From Methylogaea oryzae (GTDB lineage: Bacteria; Pseudomonadota; Gammaproteobacteria; Methylococcales; Methylococcaceae), in NCBI RefSeq assembly GCF_019669985.1, contig NZ_AP019782.1:1792001-1856000 (forward strand): a stretch of 64,000 nt of DNA, given 5' to 3'. The position numbers were made by a program, and so were the translations under genes. Each line of letters starts with the position of its first letter. Within the stretch, counting starts at the first letter, position 1. Below are positions 1-8,367 of the stretch, piece by piece. The notes beneath the pieces were generated by a model. It was not told the origin of the DNA and searched no databases. It saw nothing but the letters and a program-made list of their open reading frames with translations.

Positions 1-61
1 ATTTTGCGGGTTGGCGGGGCGGCCGGCGCGCGGCGGCGCCGTCGTGCATAGCATAGAAGTC

Positions 62-67
62 TATAAT
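62..67 (+). promoter_or_regulatory. Possible -10 box for the DUF2934 gene
   Basis: A perfect TATAAT lies 34 bases before the ATG at 102. No good -35 hexamer is seen 16-18 bases upstream, so this is only a candidate promoter. The gene also has a clear AAAGGA ribosome binding site at about 90-95. Confidence 0.35.
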
Positions 68-101
68 CAAACCCGACACCTGTACTTCCAAAGGAAATTC
101 C

Positions 102-383
102 ATGGCTGAAGCAAAAACCAAACCGGCGGCCAAGAAAGCCGCAACCAAGACCAGCGCCGAATCCGCCGCTCCCAAGCCCAAGGCCCCCGCCGCCAAGCGG
201 GCCGCCAAGCCTAAGGCCGCGCCCGCCGCCGCGCAGCAGGCGATGAGCGCCGAAGAACGCTACAAAATGACCGAGGTCGCCGCGTACTACATCGCCCAGC
301 GCAACGGCTTCGCCGGCGACCCGAAAGCCTATTGGGCGGAAGCCGAAGGGCAAATCGCGCAGATGCTGTCCAAATCCGCTTAA
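102..383 (+). CDS. DUF2934 protein with histone-H1-like Lys/Ala-rich N-terminus
   Basis: This encodes a 93-residue basic protein. Residues 1-48 are almost entirely Ala, Lys and Pro in AKKAA/KPKAPAAK-type repeats, like bacterial histone-H1-like tails that bind nucleic acid. Residues 50-90 form a compact helical segment (EERYKMTEVAAYYIAQRNGF, then a DPKAYWAEAE motif) that matches the DUF2934 pattern, whose function is unknown. The start is supported by AAAGGA about six bases upstream. It stands alone, with a hairpin terminator right after it. A nucleoid-associated or stress role is inference from the tail only. Confidence 0.8.
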   Translation: MAEAKTKPAAKKAATKTSAESAAPKPKAPAAKRAAKPKAAPAAAQQAMSAEERYKMTEVAAYYIAQRNGFAGDPKAYWAEAEGQIAQMLSKSA

Positions 384-418
384 ACGGGGCCGGCGCGAGC
401 GCCGCCCGCCAAGCCTGA

Positions 419-450
419 AGGCCTGCGAACCGCGTTCGCAGGCCTTTTTT
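419..450 (+). terminator. Rho-independent terminator after the DUF2934 gene
   Basis: An 11-bp perfect stem (419-429 with 435-445) with a 5-base loop runs into a T tract at 445-450. It sits 36 bases after the stop codon. The rest of 451-674 holds no gene or structure that I can support. Confidence 0.9.
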
Positions 451-674
451 GCGGGCGCCGTTCCCACGGTCCGGCGCTGCCGCGGATTTCCGCCGCGACC
501 GACGGGCAAAACGCACACCGTCATCGAATCATCACAATTGCTGCCCACAATGGGACATCGGCCGCCGACGCGCGTCTCGGCCGTTCCGTCCGTCGCCGAT
601 TCAGCGCCCCGTAGCGGGCGACGGGCATTCGAAACTCGAGCCAGGCGCCGCGTCGGTGCCGGAAGGCGGCAGGC

Positions 675-2204
675 GTGAAGAAAGATAAAGCCAAGAAACA
701 CAAACTGTTGTTGCGCAACCTGACCCTGGACGATTACGGCCAAGTCGCCGATTTGATGAATCATGTCTACGGCAACCTCGGCGGCGCTTGGAGCAAGGAG
801 CAATACACCTCCCAGGTGACCCGTTTCCCGCAGGGACAAATCGGCATCGAGGACAACGGCGTGCTGGTGGCCGCCTCGTTCAGCATGATCGTGGATTACG
901 CCCGTTTCGGCGATACCCACACCTATGCGCAGATCACCGGCGAAGGCCATTTGACCCATCACGATCCCAACGGCGACACCTTGTACGGCGTGGACATATT
1001 CGTTCATCCCAAACATCGCGGCCTGCGGCTGGGCCGCCGGCTGTACGACGCCCGCAAGGAGCTGTGCCGCAACCTCAACATTCGGCGGTTTATTGCCGGA
1101 GGACGCATTCCGGGCTACGCCAAGCACGCCGAGTCCTTGACGCCGGTGCAGTACATCGAGCAGGTGAAAAGCCGGGAATTGTTCGATCCGGTGCTGTCGT
1201 TCCAATTGGCCAACGGCTTTCACGTCAGGAAAGTGCTGACCGGCTATTTGCCGGTGGACGCCGAGTCCCACGGTTACGCCACCTTGCTGGAGTGGGTCAA
1301 TCTGGACTATGTGGAGCACGGCCCGTCTCTGGGCGGGCCGAAGAACGTCATCCGCCTGGGCGTGGTGCAGTGGCAAATGCGCACCCTCGGCAGCGTGCCG
1401 GAACTATTGCAGCACGCCGAATTCTTCATCGACGCGGTGGCCGGCTACAACGCAGACTTCGTGCTGTTCCCGGAATACATGAGCGCGCCGCTCATGGGCC
1501 TTTTCAACGACAAGCGCCCGGCCGACGCCATTCGCGCCCTGGCCGGCTTCAGCAAGGAAATCCGCAACGGCCTGCTGAACATGGCCATGTCCTACAACAT
1601 CAACATCGTCGCCGGCTCGTTGCCGGAATACAGCGCCCACGAGCTGTACAACGTGTCCTGGCTACTGCGGCGCGACGGCACGTTCGAGGCGCAGTACAAA
1701 ATCCACGTCACCCCGGACGAAGTGAGCTGCTGGGGCGTCAAGGGCGGCGACGCGCTCAAGGTGTTCGATACCGACTGCGGCAAAATCGCCGTCTTGATTT
1801 GTTACGACTCGGAGTTTCCTGAGCTGGCGCGCCTGGCCACCATCCAGGGCGCGCAAATCCTGTTCGTGCCGTTCTGGACCGACACCAAGAACGCCTACCA
1901 GCGGGTGCGCTACTGCTCCCACGCTCGCGCCATCGAAAACGAATGCTTCGTCGCCATCGGCGGCAGCGTGGGCAATCTGCCCCACGCGGAAAACATGGAC
2001 ATCCAGTATTCCCAAGCGGCCATTTTCAGCCCCAGCGATTTTTCCTTCCCCCACGACGCGATACTGGCCGAAGCGACGCCCAACACGGAGATGACCCTGT
2101 TGGCCGACGTCAATCTGGAATTGCTGCGGCAAGTGCGCAGCCGCGGCGCGTCGTGCAACCTGGCGAACCGCCGCTTGGATCTCTACCGCCTGGATTGGCA
2201 CTGA
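675..2204 (+). CDS. Bifunctional GNAT acetyltransferase / carbon-nitrogen hydrolase
   Basis: This is a 509-residue two-domain fusion. Residues about 10-170 are a GNAT domain, with the acetyl-CoA loop HRGLRLGRRLY at 114-124. Residues about 225-500 are a nitrilase/amidase domain with the complete triad: Glu267 (LFPEY), Lys342 (YKIH) and Cys376 (LICYDSE). The arrangement is a recognised family whose substrate is not established. One chain may acetylate an amine and also hydrolyse an amide or nitrile. The start is GTG, chosen because the GNAT fold begins at once and GGAAGG lies upstream. It is monocistronic, with no partner gene beside it. Confidence 0.9.
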   Translation: MKKDKAKKHKLLLRNLTLDDYGQVADLMNHVYGNLGGAWSKEQYTSQVTRFPQGQIGIEDNGVLVAASFSMIVDYARFGDTHTYAQITGEGHLTHHDPNGDTLYGVDIFVHPKHRGLRLGRRLYDARKELCRNLNIRRFIAGGRIPGYAKHAESLTPVQYIEQVKSRELFDPVLSFQLANGFHVRKVLTGYLPVDAESHGYATLLEWVNLDYVEHGPSLGGPKNVIRLGVVQWQMRTLGSVPELLQHAEFFIDAVAGYNADFVLFPEYMSAPLMGLFNDKRPADAIRALAGFSKEIRNGLLNMAMSYNINIVAGSLPEYSAHELYNVSWLLRRDGTFEAQYKIHVTPDEVSCWGVKGGDALKVFDTDCGKIAVLICYDSEFPELARLATIQGAQILFVPFWTDTKNAYQRVRYCSHARAIENECFVAIGGSVGNLPHAENMDIQYSQAAIFSPSDFSFPHDAILAEATPNTEMTLLADVNLELLRQVRSRGASCNLANRRLDLYRLDWH

Positions 2205-2468
2205 CCGGCGCCGCGCGATCGGTCCTCCTATTCTTGCAACATCTGGAACACGTCGTCGTTGCCGGGTTCCGGCGGCACGCAAGGAAAGTGAAAGTATCGT
2301 GAAGCGCTAATCCAAGCGAACACCGGCCGGCGAAACCACATCGCCTAAGCGGCGCGGAATTCCACCGTTTGTCATCGTCACCGTTCCGTCACGGAACGTT
2401 TACCTGGCGGTAATAATAAATGGCCTACAATCCCTAGGGAAAATAACAGTGCGACACGGGAGAATGCC
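2205..2468. promoter_or_regulatory. Intergenic region with perfect palindrome at 2382-2398
   Basis: CGTTCCGT and ACGGAACG form an 8+8 palindrome around one central base, 70 bases before the STAS gene. No T tract follows, so it looks more like an operator than a terminator. A weak -10-like TACAAT lies at 2426-2431. Nothing else is seen here. Confidence 0.4.
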
Positions 2469-2834
2469 ATGGGTTTTATCGGCCGGATCAGCAAATTCGA
2501 AAGCGCGGATAAAAATACTTTGTTCGTCCGCGTCCATTCGCGTTTCGATTTTCGCCTGCAGCGGGAATTCAGGGCCGCCTGCCACGTTCGGCGTTACCGC
2601 CGGTATGTGATCGATCTCGGCGGCATCGACTGTATCGATAGCGCCGCTTTGGGCATGCTGATGCTGCTCTATCGCCATGCGGGCGAGGACCGCCGCGCCA
2701 TCGCCCTGATCCAGTGCGGTTCCGAGGTGCTGGAAATTTTGCGCATTGCCCGATTCGGGCAATTTTTCGAAATCGCCGGTTTGGACGCGCCGGGCGAGCG
2801 TAGCGAAGATCGGTCGCTTTGTTTCGCCGTTTGA
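2469..2834 (+). CDS. STAS-domain protein (anti-sigma-factor antagonist type)
   Basis: This 121-residue protein consists of one STAS domain. The region around residues 55-66 (GGIDCIDSAALGMLML) carries the Asp-Ser pair of the family, where the Ser is the usual phosphorylation site of SpoIIAA-like antagonists. The start is ATG with GGGAGA six bases upstream. The stop lies six bases before the chemotaxis transducer, so the two are almost certainly co-transcribed. No anti-sigma kinase or sigma factor is nearby. A role in a phosphoswitch that feeds the neighbouring transducer is inference. Confidence 0.85.
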   Translation: MGFIGRISKFESADKNTLFVRVHSRFDFRLQREFRAACHVRRYRRYVIDLGGIDCIDSAALGMLMLLYRHAGEDRRAIALIQCGSEVLEILRIARFGQFFEIAGLDAPGERSEDRSLCFAV

Positions 2835-2840
2835 AGCGTT

Positions 2841-4025
2841 ATGCGTGCTCTAGCGCTGTTTTGGCTGGCGCTGTCGGCGGCGGCGGTGGTGGGCCGTTGG
2901 CTGCAACCGGCGGCGCCGGTCGCCGTTCCGCTCGCTGCGGCGTTGTCGGGGTCGGCCGTCGGATGGCTGCTGGCCCGCCGGGAGTTCCGCTTCGTTGCGG
3001 CCCCGCCGGAACCGTCGGCGGTGGTTCCGTGGGAGCAGACGGCGGCGGCCTTGCAGCAACTGCACCATGCCGCGGCCGAGGAGTCGGCCACGGTGGCCGA
3101 CAAAATGGCGCGGATCGGGCGCATCGTTGCCGAGGCGCTGCAGTTGCTGATGGGCAGTTTCCAAGAGATTGAAACCGCCACCTCCCGCCAGCACGGCCAT
3201 GCCATGAATTTGGCCCAAATCATCGCCGGAAAAAAGTCCCTGGCTTCGGCCGGCGGGGAAAATCCCAAGCCGTTTCCGGTGGAAATGTCGGAAATACTGG
3301 AATACTTCATCGACCTGATCGTCGAGATCAGCGAAAAGAGTATTAAGACGGTGCATAAAATCGACGATATGGCGGATGAAATGGAAAAGATAAACGCCTT
3401 CGTCGCCGATATTAAGTCGATCGCCGATCAAACCAATTTGCTGGCGTTAAATGCCGCCATAGAAGCGGCGCGCGCGGGCGAGGCGGGACGGGGCTTTTCC
3501 GTGGTGGCCGATGAAATCCGCAGCCTCTCTAATCGCTCCAATCAATTCAACGAACGCATCCGCGAACAGGTGAACATTACCCGCGCGATTACCAACGAAA
3601 CGCGGGAGGTGGTGGGCGCCATCGCTGCCAAGGATATGAGCCTGGCGCTCAAAGCCAAGGCGCGGGTCGACGAGATGCTGGAGGAAATGGAGGCGCTCAA
3701 TCAATACTCCAGCGATGTGTTGCGAGACATTTCCGACATCAGCGCGAGCGTCGCCGGCAATGTGTCCAACACCTTGGTTTCCTTGCAGTTCGAGGACATT
3801 GTCAGGCAATTGGGCGAGGAAGTCGGCGCCAGTGCCGAGCGTCTGGCGGCCTTGCACAAGTCCCTGGCGCAGCGCTGGCAGGGGGTGACGGACAGGCCGG
3901 CGGATTTGGATCGGCTGCACAGCGGGCTGGCGCAGGCGCGCGGCGATTGGGACGCCGCCTCCTTTCGGCAACGGCATCGGGTGGGCCAGGGCTCCATGAG
4001 TACCGGCGCCGTCGAGCTGTTTTGA
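2841..4025 (+). CDS. Methyl-accepting chemotaxis-like transducer, no periplasmic sensor
   Basis: This protein is 394 residues long. Two short hydrophobic segments near the N-terminus (about 2-17 and 28-45) anchor it with almost no periplasmic loop. Residues about 165-250 hold the signalling hairpin, with [20 protein letters not shown] and [12 protein letters not shown], which bind CheA/CheW in the family. After the tip there is a helical stretch and [11 protein letters not shown], which recalls the CheZ-type LQFQD motif. It has no HAMP or ligand domain that I can see, so input probably comes from inside the cell, perhaps through the STAS partner. No other che genes lie in the window. Confidence 0.85.
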   Translation: MRALALFWLALSAAAVVGRWLQPAAPVAVPLAAALSGSAVGWLLARREFRFVAAPPEPSAVVPWEQTAAALQQLHHAAAEESATVADKMARIGRIVAEALQLLMGSFQEIETATSRQHGHAMNLAQIIAGKKSLASAGGENPKPFPVEMSEILEYFIDLIVEISEKSIKTVHKIDDMADEMEKINAFVADIKSIADQTNLLALNAAIEAARAGEAGRGFSVVADEIRSLSNRSNQFNERIREQVNITRAITNETREVVGAIAAKDMSLALKAKARVDEMLEEMEALNQYSSDVLRDISDISASVAGNVSNTLVSLQFEDIVRQLGEEVGASAERLAALHKSLAQRWQGVTDRPADLDRLHSGLAQARGDWDAASFRQRHRVGQGSMSTGAVELF

Positions 4026-4370
4026 CGGAGTCGGGCGTGGTTTGGAGGAGGGTGCCGATGAGAGCGTTGTCGGCGGCGAAAGCTCCGGTGCCAAGCTTTG
4101 ATTGCCGACTGCCCGGGGGAGTTAGGAAGAGGCCATCCAGCAAGGTGTGAGCGGAGCGCAATGCTTGCCTTTCACCCGCCCATCGTCGTGTTCAAGGCGC
4201 GGTGGCCGGTCTCGATGCGCCGCTGGCGGCGCGGGACAAGGCAGTGAGCACCAGGGAAACCGCCGGTTTCTTCGACGCCTCAAAAATGCGCGGCCCGAAT
4301 CGGGCACTAAGCAAAACGGCGGGCAACAAAAAAGGCCTAGCGTTTTGCGCTAGGCCTTTTTCTTCCAATT
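4026..4370. other. Gene-free stretch before the tRNA
   Basis: Short open frames here have no ribosome binding site, no recognisable domain and a composition like non-coding DNA. Apart from the hairpin at 4328-4361 I see nothing in it. Confidence 0.6.
4328..4361 (-). terminator. Terminator of tRNA-Leu
   Basis: A 12-bp perfect stem (4331-4342 with 4348-4359) has a 5-base loop. Read on the minus strand it runs into a run of T and lies about 10 bases past the tRNA 3' end. A-runs and T-runs on both sides make it potentially bidirectional. Confidence 0.85.
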
Positions 4371-4457
4371 TGGTACCGAGGGCCGGAATCGAACCGGCAC
4401 GATGTCACCATCACCAAATTTTGAGTCTGGCGCGTCTACCAGTTCCGCCACCCCGGC
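4371..4457 (-). tRNA. tRNA-Leu (anticodon CAA)
   Basis: The 87-base class II tRNA has an acceptor stem GCCGGGG pairing with the 3' strand through two G-U pairs. It has a D arm, an anticodon loop CTCAAAA giving CAA, a long variable arm, the T arm GGTTCGATTCC and an encoded CCA end at 4371-4373. It decodes UUG. No integrase or duplicated 3' end is seen beside it. Confidence 0.95.
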
Positions 4458-4469
4458 TTTGGTCCGCCT

Positions 4470-4475
4470 AGTATA
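4470..4475 (-). promoter_or_regulatory. Candidate -10 box of tRNA-Leu
   Basis: TATACT on the minus strand lies 12 bases before the tRNA, followed by a GC-rich stretch like the discriminators of stable RNA promoters. The -35 box is not clear. Confidence 0.45.
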
Positions 4476-4697
4476 AAGCAAAATCGGCGCGAAAGGCTAG
4501 CCCGTCGTCGCGGGTTTTGTCGTTTTCGGGCAACCAATGTGTGGTTGCATGGCAACGGCGCCCCTTGGCGCCTCGGGAACGTGAAATAATTCCGCCGGGA
4601 GCCGCCTTTTCGCCTGCGTGCCTGGCGGCGGCCTTATGACACCGGAATCGCGCTCGCCGCCGGCGCGACTGTTCGCGCGGCGGCCCGCTGGGAATCG

Positions 4698-6119
4698 ATG
4701 AAACATTTATACGAAACGGTGGCGGAGGAAATCGCCGCCCGCATGGAGCAGGGCGTGTATCGTCCGGGAGAACGGCTGCCCGGCGTGCGCCGTTTGAGCC
4801 AGCAGTTGAACGTGAGCGTTTCGACCGCCCTGGAGGCTTACCGCTTGCTGGAAGACCAGGGGCGCATTCAGGCGCGGGCGCGTTCGGGCTATTACGTGGG
4901 CAGCTTTCAACGGCAAGCCGTCACCGAGCCCGGCATGTCGGACCCGCCGGCGATTCCCTCCCGGGTGACCGGCCAGTCGCTGACGCGGCAGATTCTGCGC
5001 GCGGCCAAGGACCCTTATCAGGTCAATCTCGGCTCGTCCGTGCCGCTTCCGGAGTTTTTCCCGACGCGGGCATTGCAGCAAGCGGCCAACAGCGTAGTGC
5101 GTTTGCACGGCAAGCGCTGTTTCGATGCCGAGGAGCCGCTGGGCAACCCAGAACTGCGGCGACAGATCGCCAAGCGCATGGTGGCGCTACAGTGCGCCGC
5201 CGGGCCGGACGACATCGTCATCACCCACGGCGCGCGGGACGGGGTGCGCCTGGCGCTGAGAGCGGTGTGCCAGCCGGGCGACGTGGTCGCCATCGAGTCG
5301 CCCACCTTCTACGGCTTGCTGCAAGTGATCGAGTCCTGCGGCATGCAGGCATTGGAAATTCCCACCCATCCCCGCGACGGCATTTCCCTGGAGGCTTTGC
5401 AGTTGGCCATCGAGCAGTGGCCGATCAAGGCCTGCCTGCTGATCCCCAATTACAACAATCCGCTGGGCTCCTGCATGCCGGACGAACGCAAGCAGGCGCT
5501 GGCGGCCTTGCTGGAACAGCACGACATTCCCTTGGTGGAGGACGACGTATACGGCGACCTGGGCTTCGCCGCCAAGCGTCCGTCCGTGGCCAAGGCCTGG
5601 AGCCGGCAGGGCAATGCGCTGTATTGCTCGTCCTTTGCCAAGACCCTGGCGCCGGGCTTGCGCGTCGGTTGGCTGGTGCCGGGGCGTTACATGGCGCAGG
5701 TGGAAAATCTGAAATACATGCAGCATCAGGCCACGCCCACCCTGAATCAGCTCATCGTCGCCCAATTGCTGGAGCAGGGCGGTTACGACCGTTACCTGCG
5801 CCAGGTGCGGCAGGAATACGCCCGCAACGTCGCCCGCATGGTGAAGGCGGTGAGCCTGTTGTTTCCCGACGGCACCCGCATGACGCAGCCGGAAGGGGGA
5901 TTCGCGTTGTGGGTGGAGTTGCCGCAAGGCGTCGACGCCATGGAACTGCACCGCCGCGCCAGCCTGGAAGGCATCATCGTCGCGCCCGGCCCGTTGTTTT
6001 CCGCCACGCAAAAGAAATACGGCAATTTCATTCGCCTTAGCTGCGCCGTGCCCTGGTCGGACCGTTTGGAAAAGGCGCTGAAAAAACTGGGGGAAATGGT
6101 CAGGGCGCTGATGCCGTAG
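4698..6119 (+). CDS. MocR/PdxR-type GntR regulator with aminotransferase domain
   Basis: This 473-residue protein has a GntR winged helix at about 1-70 (ERLPGVRRLSQQLNVS is the recognition region). A class I aminotransferase-like domain follows from about 105 to the end. The PLP lysine is Lys315 in SSFAKTLAPGLRVGW, and the Asn-Pro pair of NYNNPLG and the DDVYGD motif bind the cofactor in the family. Such proteins use PLP or an aminated ligand to control transcription, often of vitamin B6, GABA or taurine genes. No target is obvious: downstream genes are on the opposite strand. Confidence 0.9.
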   Translation: MKHLYETVAEEIAARMEQGVYRPGERLPGVRRLSQQLNVSVSTALEAYRLLEDQGRIQARARSGYYVGSFQRQAVTEPGMSDPPAIPSRVTGQSLTRQILRAAKDPYQVNLGSSVPLPEFFPTRALQQAANSVVRLHGKRCFDAEEPLGNPELRRQIAKRMVALQCAAGPDDIVITHGARDGVRLALRAVCQPGDVVAIESPTFYGLLQVIESCGMQALEIPTHPRDGISLEALQLAIEQWPIKACLLIPNYNNPLGSCMPDERKQALAALLEQHDIPLVEDDVYGDLGFAAKRPSVAKAWSRQGNALYCSSFAKTLAPGLRVGWLVPGRYMAQVENLKYMQHQATPTLNQLIVAQLLEQGGYDRYLRQVRQEYARNVARMVKAVSLLFPDGTRMTQPEGGFALWVELPQGVDAMELHRRASLEGIIVAPGPLFSATQKKYGNFIRLSCAVPWSDRLEKALKKLGEMVRALMP

Positions 6120-6180
6120 CAGGCTGAGCCGGCGCGGCGCGCTTGTTCGCGCGTCCCGCCGGGACTGGGTTGGGGCGGTG

Positions 6181-6546
6181 TCAGGCTTCGACGATGTCCG
6201 CTTTGAGGCTAAGCACGAAGGCGATCACCTCGTCGCGCTCGGTCCGAGGCAGCTGAAACGCGTCCAGCGTGGCGTTGAGATGAGCGAAAAAGGCGGACCA
6301 ATCCGCCTCGTCGATTTTCATGCCTTTGTGGGTGGTTTTCATGTCCCGCCCCGTGTAGTACATGGGGCCGCCGCTGCTGGCGCAGAGAAAATCGACCAGG
6401 AGCTGTTTTTCCCGGTTGATGCCGTCTTCGCCGCGGTGCGCCCAAAAGCGGCCCAGGCGCGCATCGCCTTGCAGGCGCGGCAGCAGGTTTTCGGCGACGG
6501 CGGATATGGCGTCGTAGCCGCCGAGACGATGGTATAGCGTGGTCAT
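6181..6546 (-). CDS. Group I truncated haemoglobin
   Basis: This 121-residue protein is the usual length for a group I (trHbN-like) globin. It starts with the family pattern TTLYHRLGGYDAISA and has the proximal haem ligand His73 in TTHKGMKI, with the preceding YYTGRDM segment. Relatives bind O2 and NO and are often implicated in NO detoxification. It follows the small 4-TM gene on the same strand with a 64-base gap and is probably co-transcribed with it. The divergent TetR is the likely regulator. Confidence 0.92.
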   Translation of the reverse strand: MTTLYHRLGGYDAISAVAENLLPRLQGDARLGRFWAHRGEDGINREKQLLVDFLCASSGGPMYYTGRDMKTTHKGMKIDEADWSAFFAHLNATLDAFQLPRTERDEVIAFVLSLKADIVEA

Positions 6547-6610
6547 GGTGGTCTCCTTCGTTTGGAGGCCGAACGCCGGCGGCGTTCGGCCGGTTGATTA
6601 CGCTCGCGGC

Positions 6611-6997
6611 TTATACGGCCGCCAGTATGTCCTTGCTGACCCATAGGAATCCCGCCGTGGAAACGGCGAAACTCGCGGCGGTATACATCCGCGCCCAGCG
6701 GTGTTCCCAGAAGTCCGGCTTGAAGGCGGCGATGGTGAACACCGTGGGATTGGTGAAGCCGCCGATCACCACCAGCCAGCAGGCGGTGACGGACAGGGGA
6801 ATCTTGATGCCGTATAAGCCCAGGCACAGAAGCGCCATGAGGATGTAGTCCACGTGGGCCCGGATCATCGTTTTGTAGTCTTTCAGGAAACCGCCGTCGA
6901 CGCCTTGGATGGGGAACCAGCGCGCGAAGGTCATTAGCCAAGCGGCTGCCAGCGCGGCGACGATCATGACGACGGCGCCTTTCAACAAGATTTCCAT
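6611..6997 (-). CDS. Small 4-TM membrane protein, unrecognised
   Basis: The protein has 128 residues. Four hydrophobic segments lie at about 5-24, 50-66, 68-92 and 105-126. I chose the ATG at 6997 because GGAGC lies just upstream and because the longer frame would run through the operator and the TetR gene. Polar residues inside or beside the helices (RAHVDY at 46-51, GGFTNPT at 79-85) recall the four-helix haem-dependent styrene-oxide-isomerase/HabB group, but this is a remote resemblance judged by eye. It is first in a two-gene unit with truncated haemoglobin. Confidence 0.75.
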   Translation of the reverse strand: MEILLKGAVVMIVAALAAAWLMTFARWFPIQGVDGGFLKDYKTMIRAHVDYILMALLCLGLYGIKIPLSVTACWLVVIGGFTNPTVFTIAAFKPDFWEHRWARMYTAASFAVSTAGFLWVSKDILAAV

Positions 6998-7041
6998 GGG
7001 TGCTCCGTTTTGGTTTGTTATTGGTTTGCGAACGGTGATGG

Positions 7042-7091
7042 CTATACCGACCGGTAAGTCCGTTTGTAATGTTACTGACCGGTCGGTATAG
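7042..7091. promoter_or_regulatory. Two-site inverted-repeat operator of the TetR/4-TM divergent promoters
   Basis: Arms CTATACCGACCGGT (7042-7055) and ACCGGTCGGTATAG (7078-7091) are perfect 14-bp inverted copies 22 bases apart. Each arm is itself nearly palindromic (TACCG-AC-CGGTA in the left), so each may bind one TetR dimer. The pair lies between the divergent starts at 6997 and 7127, as expected for autoregulation together with control of the 4-TM/haemoglobin unit. Confidence 0.8.
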
Positions 7092-7126
7092 TTGCAAGCC
7101 GACACAGCGTGAAAGGGTGAGTCCTT

Positions 7127-7693
7127 ATGGCCAGCAACCTGAAAGAGCGGATTCTCGACGCCGCTACCGGGCTTTTTTACAGCCAGGGTATCAAGGCCAC
7201 CGGTGTCGACGCCGTCGTCAAGGCGGCGGGCACCACCAAGATGAGCCTTTACAAATACTTTCCGTCCAAGGACGACCTGGTGATCGCCTTTCTGCGCAAG
7301 CGCGACGAGGACTTCACCCGCTGGTTCGTCGAGCAGCTGGAAGCGCGCGCCGGCGATCCCCGCGACAGGCTGTTGGCGGTGTTCGACCTGATCGGCGAAT
7401 GGATGGACGCCCCCGAATTCCGCGGCTGCGCCTTCATCAACGCCTCGGCGGAATTTCCGCTGGAAAACAATCCGGTGCACCGGGTTTCCACGGAGTTCTA
7501 CGACAAATTCCGCGCCTATATGGCCGGGCTGGCGGGCTTGTGCGGCGCGGAAGATCCCCACGGTCTGGCGCTGCAGCTGGGACTGCTGGTGGAAGGCGCC
7601 ATCGTGTCGGAGCAGATGAAGCGCGGCTCCGGCGCGGCGGCGGCGGCCAAGCGAGCGGCGGCGGTTTTGATCGACGCCGCTTTGCCTCGATAG
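7127..7693 (+). CDS. TetR/AcrR-family regulator
   Basis: The protein has 188 residues. The N-terminal HTH (about 5-52) shows TGVDAVVKAAGTTKMSLYKYF. The ligand domain has the segment PEFRGCAFINASAEFP (97-111), common in a TetR subgroup that answers to electrophiles or oxidants, with Cys101 as a possible sensor. It sits divergently from the 4-TM/haemoglobin genes with a duplicated operator between them, and 27 bases before the PNPOx-like gene. It therefore very likely represses itself and both neighbours. The signal it senses is unknown. Confidence 0.9.
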   Translation: MASNLKERILDAATGLFYSQGIKATGVDAVVKAAGTTKMSLYKYFPSKDDLVIAFLRKRDEDFTRWFVEQLEARAGDPRDRLLAVFDLIGEWMDAPEFRGCAFINASAEFPLENNPVHRVSTEFYDKFRAYMAGLAGLCGAEDPHGLALQLGLLVEGAIVSEQMKRGSGAAAAAKRAAAVLIDAALPR

Positions 7694-7720
7694 TCACAAT
7701 TCACTTCAAACGGAGCGGCA

Positions 7721-8353
7721 ATGAGCGACTTTTTTCACGACGGCAGCCGTCGATTTCAGGACCGATTCGAAACCCGCCAGCTGGCCGAGCGCACCGTGGA
7801 GCTCATCGTCAGCGACGTCATCAGCGAGGCGGACCAGCGGTTCATCGAGCAGCAGAACATGTTTTTCCTCGCCACGGTCGATCCGCAGGGGCGGCCGAAT
7901 TGCTCCTACAAAGGCGGCAGCGCCGGCTTGGTGCGGGTGCTGGACGAAACGACCATCGCGTTTCCGCTCTACGACGGCAACGGCATGTACCTTTCCGCCG
8001 GCAACGTGCTGGCCAATCCCCACGTCAGCCTGCTGTTCATGGACTTCCAGCGCCAAGCGCGCCTGCGCTTGAACGGCGAGGCGTCGATCCAAGACGACGA
8101 TGCGTTGCGGGAGCTGTGGCCGGAGGCGGAGCTGGTGGTGCGGGTCAAGCTGCGGGAAATGTTCCCCAACTGCCCGCGCTACATCCACAAAATGGCCCTG
8201 GTGGAGGAGTCCCCCTTCGTGCCGAAACAGGGCTGCGACACGCCGCCGCCGGCCTGGAAAAGCCTGGAGGCCGTGGCCGACGTGTTGCCGCCGAAGGACG
8301 CGCATCTGGCGGGCCGCGACCAGGATGCCGCGGCGGCGCTCAATCGCGACTGA
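7721..8353 (+). CDS. Pyridoxamine-5'-phosphate-oxidase-like flavoprotein
   Basis: This 210-residue protein has a split-barrel PNPOx-like fold at about 35-150 (MFFLATVDPQGRPNCSYKGG, then LLFMDFQRQARLRLNG). Family members bind FMN, F420 or haem, and few of this branch make pyridoxal phosphate. A helical N-terminal extension of about 35 residues precedes the domain. It shares the plus-strand unit with TetR and may be an oxidoreductase in the same stress response as the truncated haemoglobin. It converges with the nit cluster, 14 bases apart. Confidence 0.85.
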   Translation: MSDFFHDGSRRFQDRFETRQLAERTVELIVSDVISEADQRFIEQQNMFFLATVDPQGRPNCSYKGGSAGLVRVLDETTIAFPLYDGNGMYLSAGNVLANPHVSLLFMDFQRQARLRLNGEASIQDDDALRELWPEAELVVRVKLREMFPNCPRYIHKMALVEESPFVPKQGCDTPPPAWKSLEAVADVLPPKDAHLAGRDQDAAAALNRD

Positions 8354-8367
8354 GCCTTCGGCCGGCT

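Noticed and set aside
4371-4457. tRNA-Leu as an attachment site of an integrated element
   Set aside because: No integrase gene and no repeat of the tRNA 3' end were seen nearby.
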